From Chondrilla cf. caribensis (lineage: Eukaryota; Porifera; Demospongiae; Chondrillida; Chondrillidae): a stretch of 64,000 bases of DNA. The stretch covers positions 206,001 to 270,000 of the forward strand of contig OZ026566.1 in assembly GCA_964020155.1 (NCBI GenBank), given 5' to 3'. Positions 1-14,715 of the stretch are shown one piece after another. Numbering within the stretch: the first letter of the stretch is position 1; each line of letters starts with the position of its first letter. The notes under the pieces are model-generated. The model had not been told where the DNA came from, searched no databases, and saw only the letters and a program-made list of their open reading frames with translations. A program made the translations under genes and the position numbers.

Positions 1-2167
<2,167 letters not shown>

Positions 2168-2744
2168 CTGTTCCAGCTGTTTTGTGTGTTGATTTTGACC
2201 TGTGGTGTTTTTTAAACAACAAATGATGTAAAAAGAACTGTTGTGTGTGTGTTTTACCCTGTTTAAGAGTTGCTGGCATGCTAGTATTGAAGGAGAGGTT
2301 CACTTAAATGTCATCAAGTCTTATGTCTGTTGACCAGTTTAATGACCAGTCTGATGTGTTGACATGGTGACAGCAAGAGAGTATTCCCTTCTAGGACGCG
2401 GACGCGACACGCACATTGTCGTGATAGAGGTTTGAAAAGAAAATGACGATTAAGTCTAAATTGCTATTATTTCCTAGTGCGCGCGATCCGTTAAAAGTGC
2501 ACTGTTGCGAGTCTGTGTTAGGCGGACACGTCCTCCATATTTTATTAGATGGGTACGCTAGACTAACCGGGCTCCAGCAGCACTGCAGCTTGCTCGATGA
2601 TCTTCAAGATGAGACGCGCTTTACTTAATAAGGATTCTTATGAATATTCCGATAGCTCCGTGGGAGGTGCGCTGCGTCAGCGAATGGACAATAGCTATCT
2701 TTAAAATTTTCAGTGGATATTCTTTTCAAAGCCTAGGAAACTAA
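2168..2744. other. Intergenic: ENTPD 3' end and upstream region of the CARD gene
   Basis: Contains the ENTPD 3' untranslated sequence and a CpG-containing stretch around 2395-2480 that is a plausible promoter for the next gene. A 61-codon open frame at 2443-2628 has no recognisable domain and no clear splice link to the CARD exon; it may be an upstream ORF. Confidence 0.5.
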
Positions 2745-3746
2745 ATGATGGACGAAGCACGGTGGTCCACTTCCCAGCATAAGACGATTCAGAGGTGTAC
2801 GCACCACCTGGTGGACCATCTGGATGTGTGCTCGTTCGTGAAATATGGTGTGGCCATGGAGGTGATAAGCCTGGAAGGAGGACAAAAATTGGTTTCGGAA
2901 CGAGATCGAGAGAACGGTCAGCTGAAAGCAGTCCTTCTCCTCCTGGAGCTCTTGAAAAACAGGAGAAATTGCTTGAGTGACCTTCTCCTTGTCCTCAGAC
3001 GTACTTTGGAGGATCACATAACCTCCCCACATCCTCACTACAAGCTGGTCACTGTGTTGGAGCGCAACAATCCTCACAGAGACAGAGGGGTCAGTGTGCA
3101 CCTCAAGATGGCCACGAGGCACTCATGGATGTGATGGTTATTGGTTTATACTTGACCATGGCTGTGTGGGGTTCAATTTGGGTAACCCTAGGTGATGGGA
3201 TGGACCTTATGACCTCCCGAAGCATGGTACAATGCACTGGGAGCACCTCCAGGTGGCCAATAGGTCTTGGAGCACCTGTGTTGACCAGTCCACTGTAGTC
3301 TTAACCAACCTCCACTTGTCACACACCTGGAGGGTGACCGCCTCTGGGGATCCTGCATGTTTGGTGCTTTGTTGACAAATGGTCCTTATTCACCTCCACT
3401 AGGTTGTTCATGCATGCAGTGGTGAAAGTGGGTGTGTCAGTGACCACTCCCACAACATGCAGGGCAGTCTTCCATCTTTGAATGAGTCATACAATGAACA
3501 CGACCATATTGATGTGAGTTATGTTGTTACGATGACAGCACTACATTAATTGATTTTGTTACTCTTCTGAATACCTGACATTGGATCTTTCTTTGATATC
3601 TGCAGTCAGACTCTCTCTCTCAGTCAACTAACAGTGAAATGGTCACTGGTAAATCTATGAAGAGGAGTACATCTGACACATTCGATAAGTCAAAGACCCT
3701 TCCATTATCTGGTAGGAGTAAGCGATACTCATTGGTAAGTGTGTTC

Positions 3747-3801
<55 letters not shown>

Positions 3802-3920
3802 TTGTTTGTGTGTGTACGTGTATGTGTGTGTTTGTGTGTGTATGTGTGTGTGTGTGTGTGTTTGTTTGTATGTGTGCATGTATGTGTGTGTTTGTGTATG
3901 TGTGTTTGTGTGTGTGTGTG

Positions 3921-3963
<43 letters not shown>

Positions 3964-5697
3964 TTTGTGTGTGTACGTGTATGTGTGTGTTTGTGTATGT
4001 GTGTTTGTGTGTGTGTGTGTGTGTTGTGTGTGATCCCCCTATGTCCATACCTGTAGGACCCTGCCACCAGAAGGAGTGTTGAACACGACTTGCACAATCG
4101 ATGGGACACTGTGAGTGCAGTCTCTTGTGACGTGCCCACCTCTGTCACCTGCTCATCCCCCCCCCCCCCCCTCATCTCAGAGATCATTGCATACCAGCTC
4201 CAGTGCTAGTATTCCAAGGAGTTGTCCTCCCCTTCCCTCAAGAGTGAGTGTATTCTTGTCATATATTATATGCATGTACACTGTATGTACTAACTGTATG
4301 TTTGTATGGTGTACTTGAAGTATACGGTGTGTGCACTGTGTGGGCTGTATATATGGTGTGTAATGGGTGTAACATTCTCCAGAACCTTCAATCCTGGTAG
4401 TTTGGTTTTAATTACTAATTCAATCATCTGACATTCAAACTTACTTGATAATAATTAAGTAGTGAATTGTGTTTCTAAAGTAATACCACATTTCTGACTG
4501 TTTCAAAATGTCACAGTCATTATGACTGAAAGAACACAAATTGGAAATTTGGAAATCAATTATTGAAAGGTGTATTCTTTGTCATGCACTGCCATTGTGA
4601 AAGCATTGGTTGGCATCAATATTGATCAGGTCAAGTGGTATTAATTGGCAATAATTAATTACCAATTGCCTTGTCAATGTCTTTGTATTGAACAGGTCTC
4701 TCGTTTTATATTCACATTTACCGTTCCTCCATAAAGAGCAGTGAGATATCTTTATTCTTAAGGATTGACGACAAGGTATTAGGTGGGATGTGGGAATCTT
4801 CCACAATTTCTTTCTTCTTACCAGCAGGCTTATTCTCAGTAGTTTCGATTAGCTCTACTTTTCTCTTTAAGGATGAGGTGTTCAACTTCTTAGTGGCCAT
4901 GTCTAGGAGCAAGCAGGTGTAAACCTTGAGATAACCAGACTATTTTCTGATGGGGTCCGGATATTATCCTTGAGTTATCTGGAATTTTGTGTTATGTGAA
5001 CTCGAGTTAGCCAGATTACTAATGTACAGAAACTATGGAGCTTTGGATGGGGACAATAAAATACTTCGAGATATGCAGAAATTTGAGACATCCGAGTTCG
5101 ACTTATTTGGACTCCATTCTACATCATAGCGAGGTTCTGCACTTTGTTCACAACTAGTTCTATAATAATTATGTGTTCTGATTTGCAATACCATAATCAG
5201 CAACACAGAGTATACAAATGTTACCATGACAACAACGATTTATTAGTTATGTATTGTGTGCCGTGTGTGCCATGTGTGCTGTGTGTGCTGTGTGTTGGTT
5301 ATGTGCTGTGTGTGCACAATACTCAACACAACACAGAAATCCGTCTAGTGTCACACAATCCCATGATCCAGGAGTGTGCTAGTGTCCATGTATGTTGCCC
5401 ACTGCCTCACTGCAGGAAACAAGTTTCAGTAGTGACTGTGAGGAATCTGTGAGAAAGCTGACTGAACGTCTGGATAAAATGGAGAAAGAGAACTGCGAAT
5501 TGAAGAAGGAACACAAAACTTTAGAGAAAGAGAATAAAAACTTGAAGGATGAGCTCAGACACTTGAAAGAGAGGCCGCTCGACCCCAACGACATTGTGAT
5601 ATCTCCATTGAAAGATCCGGATGACTTTCACTCTTTTCCTCGAAGGTCATCTGCCAAACAGAAGAAATCCGTCTCCCGCACCCACAGTCTAACATGA
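2745..5697 (+). CDS. CARD - coiled-coil adaptor-like protein
   Basis: Six exons, every junction in phase 0: 2745-3089, 3463-3513, 3606-3734, 4057-4110, 4181-4243, 5416-5697; about 307 residues. Residues about 10-95 fit a caspase recruitment domain: a helical region with HHLVDHLD, EVISLEGGQKL, RDRENGQLKAVLLLLELL and LSDLLLVLRRTLEDHI in CARD order and spacing. A Ser/Thr-rich linker of about 100 residues follows, then a strong coiled coil (SVRKLTERLDKMEKENCELK onward, heptads to LRHLKERP) and a basic Ser-rich tail ending RTHSLT. CARDs mediate homotypic assembly in inflammasome and BCL10-type signalling; CARD plus coiled coil recalls the CARD9/11 family and BCL10 partners, but no MAGUK region is present. 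The first donor (gtcagt) is weak. The CARD call is by eye; a generic death-fold domain is the alternative. Confidence 0.6.
3751..4033 (+). repeat. (TG)n compound microsatellite
   Basis: About 280 bases of TG with TTTG, TATG and TACG variants, starting 17 bases after the donor at 3735 in the CARD gene intron. Open in several frames on both strands, which produces spurious Cys-Val and Thr-His ORFs. Confidence 0.9.
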
Positions 5698-7208
5698 ACT
5701 CAACAGAGTTTGCACGAAGAAGACTTATTAAGATATCATACACTTGTTCTGTACATTTAGTTTTCACTCCCCAATGTCACATGTCCTTCACATGACACAG
5801 TGTATACAGGTTTCAATATTATGTGTTTGATGTTATCTTAATTTGTACCATTCAACACAACATTGACTGTAGAGAGTCCGTCCTTGTAGATAACACAATC
5901 TTTATTGCATTATCCTATTTGATTCACCTAAATGAATTCCAAGTACAGATAAGAATTGTAGACAAGGAGTTCACATAGGTGGCACACACACACAGAGCGT
6001 CTGATCTGGTTACCTGGCTACAGTACCAAAGAGGTGGAATTAATCTAAATATGATTGAAACGATCACTTATTAAACAGTTTGACCACTTCAGCACATCTA
6101 TAATTATTGTACACTGTCTGTTGCTATGGAGATGTGGTTGTTTTCTGTAGTGATTTAACAATAAGATAATCGCCTAAGCTTTAATTAAACTGCTGTGTGG
6201 TGTTGGTTTCCATAGCAACTCCATCAACTGAAAACACTAGGTATCCATAGAAAATATTGTGAAATCACACAGCACCTCTTCAGGTGTGGATATCAGGTAA
6301 CATGAGATGCATACTTATATCACACCAAGTGTGTATCATCACAAGTCAGAGTTCAAGGGATAATCTCAGGTGTCACAGTTCTGGGAACAGTTCTCTCAAC
6401 AGTGTCGTCTATTCTATGTAAGTTGATGTATTTGGATGTGCATCCGTGCATTGCATGTCAATGCCTTTAAGTAGTCATTACCATAAAGTACCTATCATGT
6501 TAATTAATCATATTTGACAATCAAACACATGTACTACCTTATTCTGTGTGTGTAGGTGTATGTATCCTCTCTGTGTATGTGTATGTGTCTGCATGTATAT
6601 GTTGTTTGTTCATGTTTAGGTGCATGAATAGGTTTGTGTGTACGTACACACGTGTGTGTGTGTGTGTGTGTGCAGCAACAGAGCCTGTACATGTGACACA
6701 CAACTCATCCATACCACACCAGTCACACGTAGAGCACTCCAGATCAGTCGAGTCACAACAAGGTAGTGACTGAATTGTCAGTGAAAATACTCCTTTACTG
6801 GTATGATGAACCAGAGCATCTAAGTGCTGCTAAACATACAGAGGCATCACATCATATGATCTCTTCCTGTTTACTGGAAACTACACTTTCCAGACAAATA
6901 ATTACACATGCTGTAATGCTGATATAGCTATGTTATTCAGTACATGTGATTCGCCCTTATTCTGTCCCATCATATCGACAATTGTTGTTTAATAATTTCT
7001 GAGTGATTGGCAAAGGAGACATACATATACACAGAAGCGAACAAACATACACACAATAACAGCTAGTTCCATGCAGTACAGAATGAAATGAATAACAAGT
7101 TAAAAAGAGAAAAGTTCACAGCATTCAGCTGCAGGTAGTTTGTATCCATGGAAACACAAGAACAAACAGAGAGTTGTATGTACAGTAGTGACCAAGTTGG
7201 GAACCAGG
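5698..7208. other. Intergenic, convergent 3' ends
   Basis: Lies between the stop of the CARD gene (+) and the stop of the membrane-protein gene (-). AT-rich with several aataa-type polyadenylation-like strings. A short frame at 6675-6773 (after a TG tract and a cag) could be an alternative terminal exon but nothing supports it. No other gene seen. Confidence 0.5.
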
Positions 7209-8793
7209 CTAGTAATGGAACAGAGCTTTCTCTGGTTTTGAGTAGCTTTCGTTGGAGTGCCAGTACTCGAGAGATGAGCTCTTTGAATGAGACTTGAAGA
7301 CATCCTTCTCCGGCCTTTCCAGCGACCTGGTGTACCGCAACCGACAGTACACACAGATAGACACAACCAGTGCAATCAAAATAGCCATCAAGAGAGGGAC
7401 ACCAATACACAGCCCAAGTGTAAGTTGAAACCTGAGTGAATTGAGAGATACACTTGAATACAATCGTGATGCATTCTAAGAGGAAAATCACAATTCATCA
7501 TTAATCAATTAAGGGGATGATTATTGTCTATTATTAAACGATTTCCTTCACATTCACTGGTGCATGTGAATTAATTTAAATACAAGTTTAACCAATAGAA
7601 TACTCAGAAATGTGAAGTCAATTCAGTGGAAAGCAATCACTTTGATTCAATTTCCAGTGCTCCAGTGACTGTGAAATTAACATCACACACTTCACAATGT
7701 GGTCAAAACTGCCACAAAGCTAGGGACATACTGTGGTGCTAAGGTGCTTCATAACTCACTAGTGTCCACTGCACACGGAACAAGGGTTTACAAGTTAATT
7801 GAAACAGAAAAACAGTTAACAATAGAACCTTCAGAGGCTATGCTATGGGCATAATACGGCAATGAGGATGTTTGTTACAATGGGACGGTCGTACAGGACT
7901 GCTATAATGGGACGGTCGTACAGGACTGCTATAATGGGACAGTCGTACAGGACTGCTATAATGGGACGGTCGTACAGGACTACTACAATGGGATGGTCCT
8001 ACAGAACTGCTACAATGGGATGGTCTTATTGGACTATGAATTTCTACACACAATAGTATATGTCACATGGATGTCATGTGATGACATGACCCACTACCCT
8101 CGTCCTCAGATTAGCTACACAAACAAGCTAATAAGAGTGGATACTGTAGCCAGACCGGCTAGCAATGCCTTATATCACAAGAACCTCCAGAAGACTGTTC
8201 ACTGAGCAAGTTCATGGCAACAACCACAACACACCTCACACAGACAACAAGTCAAGAAATACATACTAGTACTAGTTACAGGAGAGAGGATTTTCGGATC
8301 AAGTGCAGCGCCTGGACCAGCCATTAATCAATGTATAATTAATCTCAACCCTTATTCTTCTGTGGCACTCCCCCCATCACTGGACATTCGACAGGTTACA
8401 CGCGACCACCGTGCTCACCATTTAGTTAGCTCCTCATTTTCCGCCTGGCTACAGCACCCACTCCTGAAGTATTGGCAGCACTGGTCGGCCACGGTACGGC
8501 CCTCCGCCTTCTCCAAGGTTGCTTTATCAATATCACTAGGACAGAGACTGTTGTCGGCACATCGTACTTGGAAGATGGAGATGAACGAAGCAGGGGCTGC
8601 CAGTGGAGAAGGGAAAGCATGCTCAGTTATCGGACGACACGCACACACGGAGCCAAATGTAACTCGTTGAAATACTTTCACAGACAAAACAAGTAATTTT
8701 TCCCTCTCACTTACATTCTCCTTTGACTAAAACAGTCAAATTGACACTTAAGATTAAAACGACCAAAACAAGTAATCTACTCGTGGCATTCAT
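7209..8793 (-). CDS. Small type I membrane protein with six-cysteine ectodomain (shisa-like architecture)
   Basis: Three exons in perfect phase: 8793-8715, 8596-8419, 7431-7209; about 159 residues. Exon 1 is a signal peptide (MNATSRLLVLVVLILSVNLT). The short ectodomain has six cysteines in the order C, C, CC, CC (RCADNSLC, then DQCCQYFRSGCC). One transmembrane helix follows (LTLGLCIGVPLLMAILIALV), then a charged tail rich in Ser and Tyr ending ALFHY. Small proteins with a six-Cys core, one membrane span and a short adaptor-like tail are typical of the shisa-like/STMC6 group, but the similarity is architectural only and the family is not certain. Intron 2 (7432-8418) carries a 27-bp minisatellite. 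Transcribed divergently from NOP53. Confidence 0.75.
7879..8036. repeat. 27-bp minisatellite, about six copies
   Basis: Unit close to aatgggacggtcgtacagga plus ctgctat; later copies drift (gatggtcctacaga). It lies in the second intron of the six-Cys membrane protein gene. Confidence 0.9.
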
Positions 8794-9419
8794 TCCGAGA
8801 GCTCTTCACTTAGTAATTGCTGATAGCGAGAGATTATCTGTGAACGATTCCTTCACGATTCTCAAAGACAGTCCTTAGGTCTTCACTCTCACACAAATTG
8901 TATTTTAAATGCAACAGTGATTTTCGCGAGACCAATGCTTTACAGGATCAAAACGTGTAACGCGAGTCAGCGCTTGCAACGCTCTTTTAAATCCCGCCTC
9001 GCTGCGCGTGTGCCTGCGGTGCACCGAAGCGTACCGCAGGAAGTGCCGTAATCAATTATGTAAAAATAAATTATTGATCAAACTTTGATGACGTTATCCA
9101 TCCGTCACCATTTACGGTCACTGTGTCTTGTGCTCCTATGGTTACAGTATGGAGCACAGCAAGTACCGCAAGCTCATTTTCCTTTTCACGCCGTCTGTGA
9201 AAATGGCTTGAATGATCATCGTTACTTTGTGGCACGCATTTTTGTTAGCATTCAACGAGACAATAAGATAGTAGATTTTAATTACACTTGAGCTAATTTT
9301 TAAATCTCATATACAGCAAAAGCAGCCCGGCGCGGAGTGTACCGCACTAGTAGTAGTGATCAGTTCCTCAGTTCGCCGGTATACGTGACGTTGCGCAATG
9401 ATTAACACGTGGTTGGAAA
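8794..9419. promoter_or_regulatory. Divergent promoter region (membrane protein gene / NOP53)
   Basis: The 626 bp between the two start codons is CpG-richer than its surroundings (8940-9040 and 9330-9430). A 68-codon frame at 9085-9291 begins with a signal-like hydrophobic stretch but has no other support. Promoter role is inferred from position. Confidence 0.5.
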
Positions 9420-10842
9420 ATGGCGACGGACGCTGTCATTGGCGAGAGGCGACGAAAATTCAGCAAAAATAAGAAAAGAAATTGGAGGAAGTTTACGAAT
9501 ATTCAAGACATTGAAGAATCATTGGATGAAAGACGAAGAGTTGACAGACTAGGGTAAGCAGTTGCTATGTTGGAGGCAGAAATGACTGAGCTGCTCAGTT
9601 GGTACGGTCCAGGTTATGATGGAATGAGCTGCTCAGTTGGTACGGTCCAGGTTATGATGGAATGAGCTGCTCAGTTGGTACGGTCCAGGTTATGATGGAA
9701 TGAGCTGCTCAGTTGGTACGGTCCAGGTTATGTTGGAATGAGCTGCTCAGTTGGTACGGTCCAGGTTATGATGGAATGAGCTGCTCAGTTGGTACGGTCC
9801 AGGTTATGATGGAATGAGCTGCTCAGTTGGTACGGTCCAGGTTATGATGGAATGAGCTGCTCAGTTGGTACAGTCCAGGTTATGATGGAATGAGCTGCTC
9901 AGTTGGTACGGTCCAGGTTATGATGGAATGAGCTGCTCAGTTGGTACAGTCCAGGTTATGATGGAATGAGCTGCTCAGTTGGTACAGTCCAGGTTATTTC
10001 TTCAGTAGTGAATCCCAACCGGCTGGTTCACTCTCCCTCTATAAGACTGTGTGTAAAGTGTTGGGTTTGCTGTAAGAGAAGGCCTACTGGTGAAAGTATG
10101 TGATTGTTTGAATCATCCGTTGACTACGTACAATGCTTGTGAACTTGGATTTCAACTCTGAGCATACCAACTAGCTGAGGGGAATGTTTCAGATTGTTCT
10201 CTTGCGAATTACTTATTTAACTCCAATCCTCACTGCAAGATGCTCAGACCATCTCACATGTAGCTATCCTTGTACATGTAGCCAGTCCTCAGTTGGTAGT
10301 GGTGACTAAGCAGTGGAGGGATTGAGACAAGAGTTTTTGTGGAATCACTCATTAGTCAAGTGATTAACCCTGTTGACCTATTGGATAGGCAAACTGCTAT
10401 CTGAGGAACTCCTTGTCACTGCTGATCAATTAATTATTCATTATTTTTTCTTAATTTTAAATAATTAGGAAGTCGATGACATCGCTTGATGAATGATGTC
10501 ATTGGTGCATCCATGCCATCCAAAGGAGGAAAGAACCTAGTGTGTGTGAGCACTTTCATTTTCCTCAAAAGGAAGACTACCTTCCTGTAATTGGTGAGGT
10601 GTCGACAGGAATTCCCACACCTGTGTCTGTCCACCTGTTACACTTCAGAGGTTGCCTGCCACTGGGCTGGTGTCACTGCCTGATAGCCATCTTCAGTGGG
10701 GAAGAATTCATAACTGTGTCCTTATAAGGAGAGTGATAGTATTGAGTATGGCAGGAATGTGTAGAATCAAAAACTGTATTGTGGTTATGATCTCTAGTGT
10801 GTGGGAGACTAATTGGATGAGTATGTAATTCATCAGGAGTGT

Positions 10843-10890
<48 letters not shown>

Positions 10891-12195
10891 GGTATGTGTG
10901 TGTGCGTGTGTGCGTGTGTGTGCGTGCGTGCGTGCATGCATGTGTGCGTGCTAGGTGTGTGTGTGTGTCCATGAAGGTGATATTATAATTTTCACATTAA
11001 TTTATTTTAATCACACACATTGTATCACAATTATAAAATATCAGCACTATCCAAATGACCTACCTTGACATAAGTTGGTGTACATTGCTATGGAAATGTA
11101 TCAGCAGATAGCTAATATTGAACCTGATTGATGTGAATTCCCTCATCTATTCAAATGGAGGGGGGGATCATCGTTCTAGGTGATAATTGTTGTTCAGTGC
11201 AACTCAGAGTTGCATCTTTGGTGACCAGTCAGCACATTTGTGGATAGCACCTTGGGTAACTACCCTTTTCTCACTGTTCATGTGGAATCTATGTACTATG
11301 TTCACTGTGTGTGCATATTTTTGAGCACGTATAGCCATTGAGGGCAAATTGACCATAGAAAGAGATGATTGTGTTCGTTTGAACATTTAAATGTATCCAT
11401 TCGTAAGTGCTTGTGCGAGGAGACTCTATTATTAGATCTTTTCAGTGTGTTTGTTCTTGGCATTTGTGTAATGGGTGCTCTGTTTGCGCATTTGAGCCGT
11501 CACTGGTCCCTGACTGAGGACTCCCAAGGCTAACAAGGATCCCATTACACACCCACTGATGTTCCAGCTGGTGGTGAATTGTAATGGATTCCCAAAATGT
11601 TTGGTATTCATCTCACCATATTCCTCTCACACTGCTTATGGCATATCGTGTGCTGGGGCATATGACACCTGCTTGAAGCATGAGGTTGTTCCACTGTTGA
11701 ATGGGATGAATACCTACCTTACATGACTAAAGAAGCTGTACTTGTGTTGTGTGTGTGCTTATTTGTCAATTGCCTTTAAACTAGAGGTCTGCTCTGTGAA
11801 CCTTTATGTACATTTTATTGTCATGTATGTGTTGTACTCTTCTCTTTCATGTGTTCAAGTTTATTTGATTATGAGGTTGATGGATACCAATGGCTAGACT
11901 GTCTGTATTGTGATGTGTGCGCATACTCCAGCCAGGTCTGTGTCATTCCCATTGTTTCACTCACATTGTGTGAAGGATCTTTGACAAGGTAGCGACAATC
12001 GATGTGCACAAGATGAGATGTACTGATAATGTGTTGTGTCTGTGTCTGTATCTATCGTGTCTGTAGAGCACCAGTGATGTTGTCTAATATGGTAGACTGT
12101 GGTTGACCTGGCTGGACACTAACAAGTTGAAGAGGGTTTTACACTTTGTTATGTTTATGTAGTTGAGAGAGGAATGGCTCCTACATGTTCGATGC

Positions 12196-12253
<58 letters not shown>

Positions 12254-12281
12254 GCGTGTGCATGCAAGTGTGTGTGTGTGT

Positions 12282-12349
<68 letters not shown>

Positions 12350-14602
12350 AAATGTACACAGTACTAAATTATTATGCTATGGATGAGATGTGTCAATGAG
12401 ATAATTTTATATATGAATAGTTGTGTAATGGTCCTTGCTGCCCTTCCACCTGGGCTGGCAGGGTGAACCCAGAAAGTATGTGGACTCTAGCCATAACAGA
12501 CTCTGGACTGTGTATCCACCTGTTCATAATCTCAATCACTGATCACCTCTTTCCCCTGGGAGTGGGGACCACTGGAATGTGTTTTGTGATATTACGTACT
12601 CTCTGAGTGAAATTGTATGCCAACGTATGTATTATGTACGTATGTATGTACAACAAAATAAGATCCATACATTTGTGTATCACAATGTTTGTGCATGTAA
12701 TTGTTCTTATGGGACAATTGTTACTGTTGTGAGTGGCTTGGTTCTCCGTACAGAGGTCCTGCTTCTGACAAACCGGACAATGACCTGTTTGTGATATCCA
12801 GCCAGCCTTCTTCAGTGGGTGGGAGACTCCCTGGTAAGACCTCCCTCCAGAAGCACAAGCCCCTTCGCAGCGAGATGCACCTGGTGGCAACCACTTCCTT
12901 GGACTCCAGTGAAGATGATGATGTCACTCCACCTGGGGGAAGAATCCTAGGTGGAAAGAGGAGGCCTGCCAAAGGTGTTGATTCAGACACTTCTAGACTG
13001 TCCCCACCACAGCATAAGGTCAATAGGAAGCCCAGAGACCTGTGGAATGATGATGTTGGTGGAGCAGACAAGTTAGAAGATGAACATTATTTGAGAACAA
13101 CAAGGAGGAAGCTTCCCAAGGTACGTATGTGCAATGATGTGTATAGCATTTACAGGACACAGCATTGTGCCCTCATCAACTAATGATTGAACTTGTCCTC
13201 ATCAAGTGTGTGGTTGTGGTTGTGAGGTATGTGGCCATTTTGTCACAGTACACTGTCATAACAATCTCTTGTTGTGTCCAACGTCAATAGCACGGTGTGT
13301 CATCGGGTACTGTGGCACTTGTGCTCACGGTGTGTCATCAGGTACTGTGGCACTTGTGCTCACGGTGTGTCATCAGGTACTGTGGCACTTGTGCTCACGG
13401 TGTGTCATCAGGTACTGTGGCACTTGTGCTCACGGTGTGTCATCAGGTACTGTGGCACTTGTGCTCACGGTGTACTCTTCTGTGTAGATGCCTAAGACAT
13501 TAGCCGATCATAGGAGATGCATTCCACAGGCCATTGAGGTGGACCATCCAGGTGCGTCCTACAACCCTCCTGTTCAGCAACACAAGAAGTTGCTTGAAGA
13601 AGCTGCCAGACAGAAGGAAGAATGGATCAAGAGTGGGAAGAAGGTCAAGAGATGGTTCAGTGGACTAGCTAGTCTGGACCAGCAGCAAAGAGAGGTTGGT
13701 CAATTATGCTTTGAAGTATTTAGAATTGGTCAACTTGAAAATTACTAAATGGATTGTTTTGCACAAAGAAGGGTGTTGTTATTTGTTCAGCAGCTGATAG
13801 TGGGTTTATGGTGTGTGACCATATTTGGTATGGGAGCTGCGGGTGCTAGGCAACACTGGTAGATGGCAGGTATTGTTTCAACCACCCAACCTAATGTATC
13901 TCATTCTCGTTCATCTTGTGATGGTTGTGTTTGATTCCATCTATGACCTCATGTTAGGATCCTGGAGAGAGCTCTATCACTGTTAGTTAACAGATGCCAC
14001 ATTCCAACATTTTATCACTTTTCAAGCTAACAGTGTGTATGCCACATTCCACCTCAATGGATAGCTTGCACCATAAATGTGTACATTAGGTGTACTGTAA
14101 GGAGTTTCTGTCTCAACTCTGCTTGTGGTGACAGTCAGCTCAATTTGATTGCTATCAGTTTGATATATGGTGAGGTTTTGTTAATCCACAGCTACACCCA
14201 CCAATCCCCCTTATCAGCCAGAGTTTATGTAGGTGAATTAATTTGTGTACGTGATGACGATTTGGATAACCTGCCACATTTCCCAGCACTGGTTACATCA
14301 ATTTATAAAAATTCGAATGATTAGATAGTTGAAAGACCAGATCTTTAGTTATCGAACAAGCTTGACCAACATGTCTGTGTGTTGTAAGTTCTTTAAATTG
14401 TTTCTGAATTGCATGCATATTTCATACAATGTCGTAGGAAGTTTGGCTGGATGAGATAACCGAGGGACTGTTTGATGACGTTCCCAGTGCTAGTGAGGAC
14501 AGTGGCAGTGAAGACGAGGTTCTTCCAAAGCGACCAATAAGAGCTGAAGATCGTAAAACAATCAAACAACGCCAGAAGGAAAGAAGGGTTAAGGAAGAGG
14601 TG

Positions 14603-14635
<33 letters not shown>

Positions 14636-14647
14636 TGTGTGTGTGCC

Positions 14648-14715
<68 letters not shown>

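Noticed and set aside
2733..3122. 129-codon minus-strand frame opposite the CARD exon
   Set aside because: The plus frame fits a CARD, starts with ATG and continues through five further in-phase exons; the minus frame has none of this.
3620..4187. Long Cys-Val and Thr-His frames (also at 856-1086, 12084-12399, 14422-14833, 25535-26285, 47515-48051)
   Set aside because: Products of TG/CA or 16-bp tandem repeats, without gene features.
9085..9291. 68-codon plus frame with a signal-like start
   Set aside because: Lies in the divergent promoter between two well-supported genes; no domain, splice link or other support.
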